Positions 60,195 through 64,000 of a DNA stretch of 64,000 nt are shown one piece after another (within the stretch, counting starts at the first letter, position 1; every line of letters starts with the position of its first letter). The stretch comes from Chrysoporthe austroafricana (taxonomy: Eukaryota; Ascomycota; Sordariomycetes; Diaporthales; Cryphonectriaceae). The notes beneath the pieces were generated by a model. That model made no database searches and was not told where the DNA came from. It saw only the letters and a program-made list of their open reading frames with translations. A program made the position numbers and the translations under genes. The stretch spans positions 3,900,383 through 3,964,382 of the forward strand of contig JYIP02000004.1 in NCBI GenBank assembly GCA_001051155.2. Direction: 5' to 3'.

Positions 60195-60404
60195 CTAAAG
60201 GCCGCGCACGACGTCGATACGCCCGATACTGTCAATTGTCGTCGAGGGGTAGAACGAGAAGGGTGTGGCGTAAGCTGGGTTGGCTGAGCGAGAAAGGCTG
60301 GGCGCCGAGAAATCCGGGGTGTACGACGGAGAATAGTCGGGAGAAACAGTCGATTTGCGAGAGGCAGATGCAGACACAAGATCGTCTTGGCCTGGCGTGG
60401 ACAA
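60195..60404 (-). CDS. Possible exon of a small Ser/Pro/Tyr-rich protein
   Basis: A minus-strand frame reading STVSPDYSPSYTPDFSAPSL and ending in TTIDSIGRIDVVRGL looks protein-like but has no ATG of its own. It lies downstream of a strong polypyrimidine acceptor (T-run, then ccacgccag, minus strand near 60391). An upstream ATG near 60575 could join in phase 1 through a weak gtctag donor, giving a start MGCPG before QDDLVSA. The better donor gtagcc further downstream does not give this frame. Function unknown; the exon model is tentative. Confidence 0.3.
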   Translation of the reverse strand: MSTPGQDDLVSASASRKSTVSPDYSPSYTPDFSAPSLSRSANPAYATPFSFYPSTTIDSIGRIDVVRGL

Positions 60405-61752
60405 AAAAAAAAACCAACCGAGCAGACAAGAGTCAGGCTGCGTTACGAGGCTACCTCAGGGCGAGGACGACGGGGCGAGTCAAGATCTGGTTGTTCTGGA
60501 GATGCTGGCCGGATCCTGTCTCGAAAGCGTTTGACCTTAGAGGCATGGGAGTCGAGGCTAGACCGGGGCAGCCCATGAGGGAGATATGGAGACACTGGGC
60601 GCCTGGAGATGACAGAGCGGCAATGGGGCCTGGGGCTGGGGCTGGATAAGACGGCGATCGAGGGATCAGGAGCACGGGAGAGGAGGAGATGAACGGCTGC
60701 AGAGACAAAATGGCGCCGAGGGGTGGCTCTGCAGCAGCAGAGGCACTCGGAACCAGGCACTGTGCGCACCCCCTTCTTCTGGGTACCCAGTACCCAGTAC
60801 CCTCCCCTCCCTAGCCAGACCCTGCCGCGCGCCATCGACGTCGCCCTCCTCCTGCTCCTCCCCCCCTTTTTTCTTCTTCTTTTTTTGGCCACCCAGCTTC
60901 TTCCCAGCCAGGGCTTATGCACGGCAGAGAGGCAGAGGCAGCGCCTGCGCTGTGCTGGATTCAGCGTCGTCTGTGCACCTGGCCTGGTGCTGCACAGCAG
61001 ACAGCCAGCGCTGGGGGTGGGGGGGCATCGTCGCAGGTCGGCGAGGGGGGAATCGTCGGCCGTTGCTGCACGCGCGCATTGAGACACTAGGCCCGTAGGC
61101 TGTAACGGCTTCTGCATTGGGCTACCACAGAGTTGGGATGGGCCAGTGCGCCCGAACTGGCAGTGCCCCGTGGGCACCCCCCACACGCCGCGCCTGTGCC
61201 TTACTAAGATAGTGCATTGTACCGCTGCTCGGGCTCACGCTGCGCCGGAGCACAGTTAGCCCGCGGCGCCCCACACGGCCCAGCTGCGTCGTGTTTCCCG
61301 CCCTCCAGCCTCGGCTGGGCCTCCCTGCTTCCAAATAGAGTTGTCTCGCTGCTACACCACGTCTTCCGTCTCTCTCTGCCGTGGACCGATTGCTGGAATA
61401 TCATGCGGGCTTCAGCAGGCGGGCTTTACGGTTCGGGTTCAGCTCGGTTCCACGCTGCTCGTCTCATCGCTCGACGGGGTCTACCTCTTCGCGGCCACCC
61501 GCGTGCGAGCGTGTATCTCAGATACCGCCGATCCGAATACGAGAGGCCGTCGGTCGCGTGGAGCGCTTCGTAGGGGCTGAACACCACTAGCAGGATTCTC
61601 CCGCGGGGCCATCGTCCTGTAGAATGCGAACTTGTTCGTACGGAGCGCTCCGTATCCTTCCTACTTGGGTATGGACGGCGTTGAGGTACGGCGGCGCGCG
61701 TTGGCGGCCGGACGGTACCTCCTTCACCCAGACGAGGTGGGCAGGCGTGTGG

Positions 61753-61772
61753 GAGGTGTCGCGCGACACCTC
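61753..61772. other. Perfect 20-base palindrome
   Basis: GAGGTGTCGCGCGACACCTC is its own reverse complement. It could be a dimeric factor site or chance; it lies in a region with no supported gene. Confidence 0.5.
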
Positions 61773-64000
61773 GCAGCCCACCTCGGGTCCCCCCGGCCTG
61801 GTGGTGCGTCCTGCCGCTGTGCCCGCTGCGAACCGTGGGCGATCGATGGGCCAACCTGCGAGGGTTCCTTGAAATAAGCACCGAGCATAGCCGGCGCGGT
61901 GGCCTCGGGGCCACGACACTGAGCAGACTGCCAGCCCAAAGGCACTCAGGCATGCGACCTCCCCAGGGTGTGGGTTGCAGCCAGAAAGACCCGTGGATGC
62001 AAGATCGGCCCACTAGCCAAAACCTTATTCTTCCCTCCCGGGGTCGACAAAACAGGATCTGGACTTCTCCGTGGTGTGCAGCGGTACGTACTGCTACCAT
62101 ACATAGTAACTCTGTGTAGCGGCTCGCCAGCACCATCCCCTTTTGAGCCCCGGCCCTCGACGCTCCACCTCGGCGACGGCTGCGCTGGACGGCCTGCAAA
62201 CCGCACCGCGCGATGCCTCGTGCCCTTCGCCGGTTGCTGCGCGAGGGAACGCTCGGCGCAGCTCCCGTGTGCGCCGGCGTTGAGGGGCCATGGTGGTGGT
62301 GTCATCCGGCGCAGCCTGCGAGGCCGTTGTGACCCAAGAAAAAAGGGTCCAGCCAAGCACCGTTCCCATCCCCGACAGCGCGCATCTCCCGCTGGCTCGT
62401 CGCCCACCGGTTTCTTGGCAGGGCTTGGGAGAGGCAGCCGGCCTGCACGATTTCTCCATCATATCTTGGCAACCCACCGAACAAGCTTCTATCAGCCCGC
62501 GGCGCGGGCCCCGTCCCCGTGATGTTGGGTCGCGTGGTGAGAAGGCCTCATCGCTAGACGGCTGGGTCTTAGCAGCTCTAAAGTGCACGGCCGGCGGAAG
62601 AAGGGACCCATACCAGAGCAGGGCGTACCGGATGAGCCCTTGGTATGAAGCCAGCCCGAAACCCCCAGGTCAGTTTCGTCAGCCGCCATGGCTCGCGCGG
62701 ATGGGCGTTACACTACGAGAACTCCTCTCTGCTGTCTTAAAGCCACAATGTCGAGGGGTTCAACAAGCCAGTGGCGCCCTGTTGCGGATACTGGTTGGGC
62801 TGTGCTACGAGCTTCTGCTACCTCTGTGTATTCAGTATCATGGTATAATTACGCCCATGAACCGTGGCTTGAGGCGTGCGTCGGCGGCGCATCAACGAAT
62901 CTTTCGATGAGTCTGCCCGACTCCGGCTGTTTGACCTCTTTCTTGTGCCTCTGAGGAGCAACACTGCCGGTGATTGTAGTGCGGATGGATTCCAACCCCG
63001 ATTGATGCCCTCAAAACACAACTCACGCTTCCCGAATAGCACTGACCGGGCTTAGGGGAGAGCAGAGGCTATCCTGACGCAGCTGTCATCTGCGCGTCTT
63101 CGCGAGTCCCATGATCCATTAGCCGGCGGGGTTGATTTGGCCGTCCTCGATACCGTGCTGGTTCTGTGTCACCACAATCGTCGGCATCAAGGCTGACCTA
63201 GCCACGATAAACACCCTAGCTCCTACACCCACCAGTCCACAGCCGCAGGGGCACGAAGGGTGAAGCCAGCCACGGGGCAACTGATTACCCGGCCTGCTGC
63301 TAGCTCAGAGACTGTGGGAAGCCGAGGGCGCAAGGCAGAGCGAGCAGCCTCACGCTCCATCGCCTGCCTGAACAGTTACGTATGCAGCTTCGCTGCCGCC
63401 AGGCGGAGGTGCTCCCAGCGCGAGGCCCGCCTATTTCAGCCTCAGCATGAGACTCCAACGGGTCGGCCGTCTCTTGACGTCTTCACACCTTTTGTGTTAT
63501 TTATACCTATCCCCGTGCTGTTACCGAGAGCCTGTGTTGATATCTGTACAGCCTCTGGTGTGCCACAGGTGCGAACTAGGCTGGCCTGCTTGTGCATGTT
63601 GTAAATCGTCATTAGATCGGGAAGCGCAACACGGTGGAACGTTACACGGTTTACAGCACCTCTCCGTGGAAACCTGAGATTCTGTGGGGCTACCTATCGT
63701 GAGGATACCATAGCTTGTGCGCTGAGTAGCGCCATTACGCAGGAAGGCGAAGGTGATGAGTCGAACCTCGAAGACCCTATAGGTACGCTTGTCAGTCCCA
63801 TCCGGCGTAACGTCCGTAGCCAGGGCGAACGGCTTTTGATATCCTTCGTTTCGCAGCTACCACAACAGGTCGTCCTACAGACGGATACACAGCGTTGGGG
63901 AACTCATGGTATCACAGACAACCTTCACCGAGGCCATGGCTGGTACGGGAGCACGCAGCTTACTCGAGGGACGAGCCGACTCCCTTGTCGCATACACAGG

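Larger units (their letters stand above)
59881..64000. other. Right-hand region without a firmly supported gene
   Basis: About 4.1 kb upstream of palH, which must include its promoter. Apart from the possible small exon at 60195-60404, open frames of up to 257 codons lie on both strands of the same GC-rich segment (61.4-62.9 kb) and none resembles a known family. A perfect 20-base palindrome lies at 61753-61772. A gene entering from the right edge cannot be excluded. Confidence 0.45.

Noticed and set aside
61426..62199. 257-codon minus-strand frame near the right edge
   Set aside because: Overlapped by several open frames on the plus strand; Arg-rich and without recognisable motifs.
63755..63785. 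TTCGA-containing segment resembling a T-loop on the minus strand
   Set aside because: The five-base stem does not pair; no anticodon arm found.

Overview
The window reads as nuclear DNA of a filamentous ascomycete (Pezizomycotina, most likely Sordariomycetes). The evidence is GT-AG introns, mostly 50-140 nt with CTGAC/CTAAC-type branch sites, together with fungal marker proteins: the pH sensor PalH/Rim21, a SpHMT1-type vacuolar ABC transporter, an Eaf1/Vid21 Q-rich NuA4 scaffold, and a complex I LYR subunit of the Neurospora NUO14.8 type. The exon models below were derived by hand from frame, splice signals and family knowledge. No transcript data were available.

Left third (1-18.8 kb): adenosine kinase (+), an SMG7/EST1-like NMD factor (-), a ZNF511-like C2H2 protein (+), splicing factor BUD31 (-) divergent from complex I subunit NUO14.8/NDUFA6 (+), the RNA polymerase I/III subunit AC19/RPAC2 (-), an NmrA-like NAD(P)-binding protein (+), then about 4.9 kb without a credible gene that ends in the CT-rich leader of a disordered orphan protein (17.3-18.8 kb).

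Middle (20-38 kb): an acidic orphan protein with a likely 5'-UTR intron (+), prephenate dehydratase (-), eRF1 with two 18-nt coding exons and a 5-nt last exon (-), a DUF1770/Atg43-like protein (+), a GH13 alpha-glucosidase (-), the NuA4 scaffold EAF1/VID21 (-) and the spliceosomal G-patch protein SPP2 (+).

Right part (37.8-64 kb): a gene desert of about 10.7 kb that is neither AT-rich nor obviously repetitive, apart from a small degenerate minisatellite. It is followed by an HMT1-type ABC half-transporter (+), ceramide synthase LAG1 (-), PalH/Rim21 (-), a possible small spliced gene upstream of palH, and a final region of about 3.5 kb with no supported gene.

Most genes belong to core gene expression (NMD, splicing x2, polymerase, termination, chromatin) or housekeeping metabolism. 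I see no biosynthetic cluster, intact transposon, CRISPR array, tRNA or rRNA. The most unusual points are the exon architecture of eRF1 and its possible alternative C terminus, a stop-free 78-nt intron in EAF1, an altered ACT-domain motif in prephenate dehydratase, a phospho-dependent SUMO motif in an orphan protein, and the large desert.
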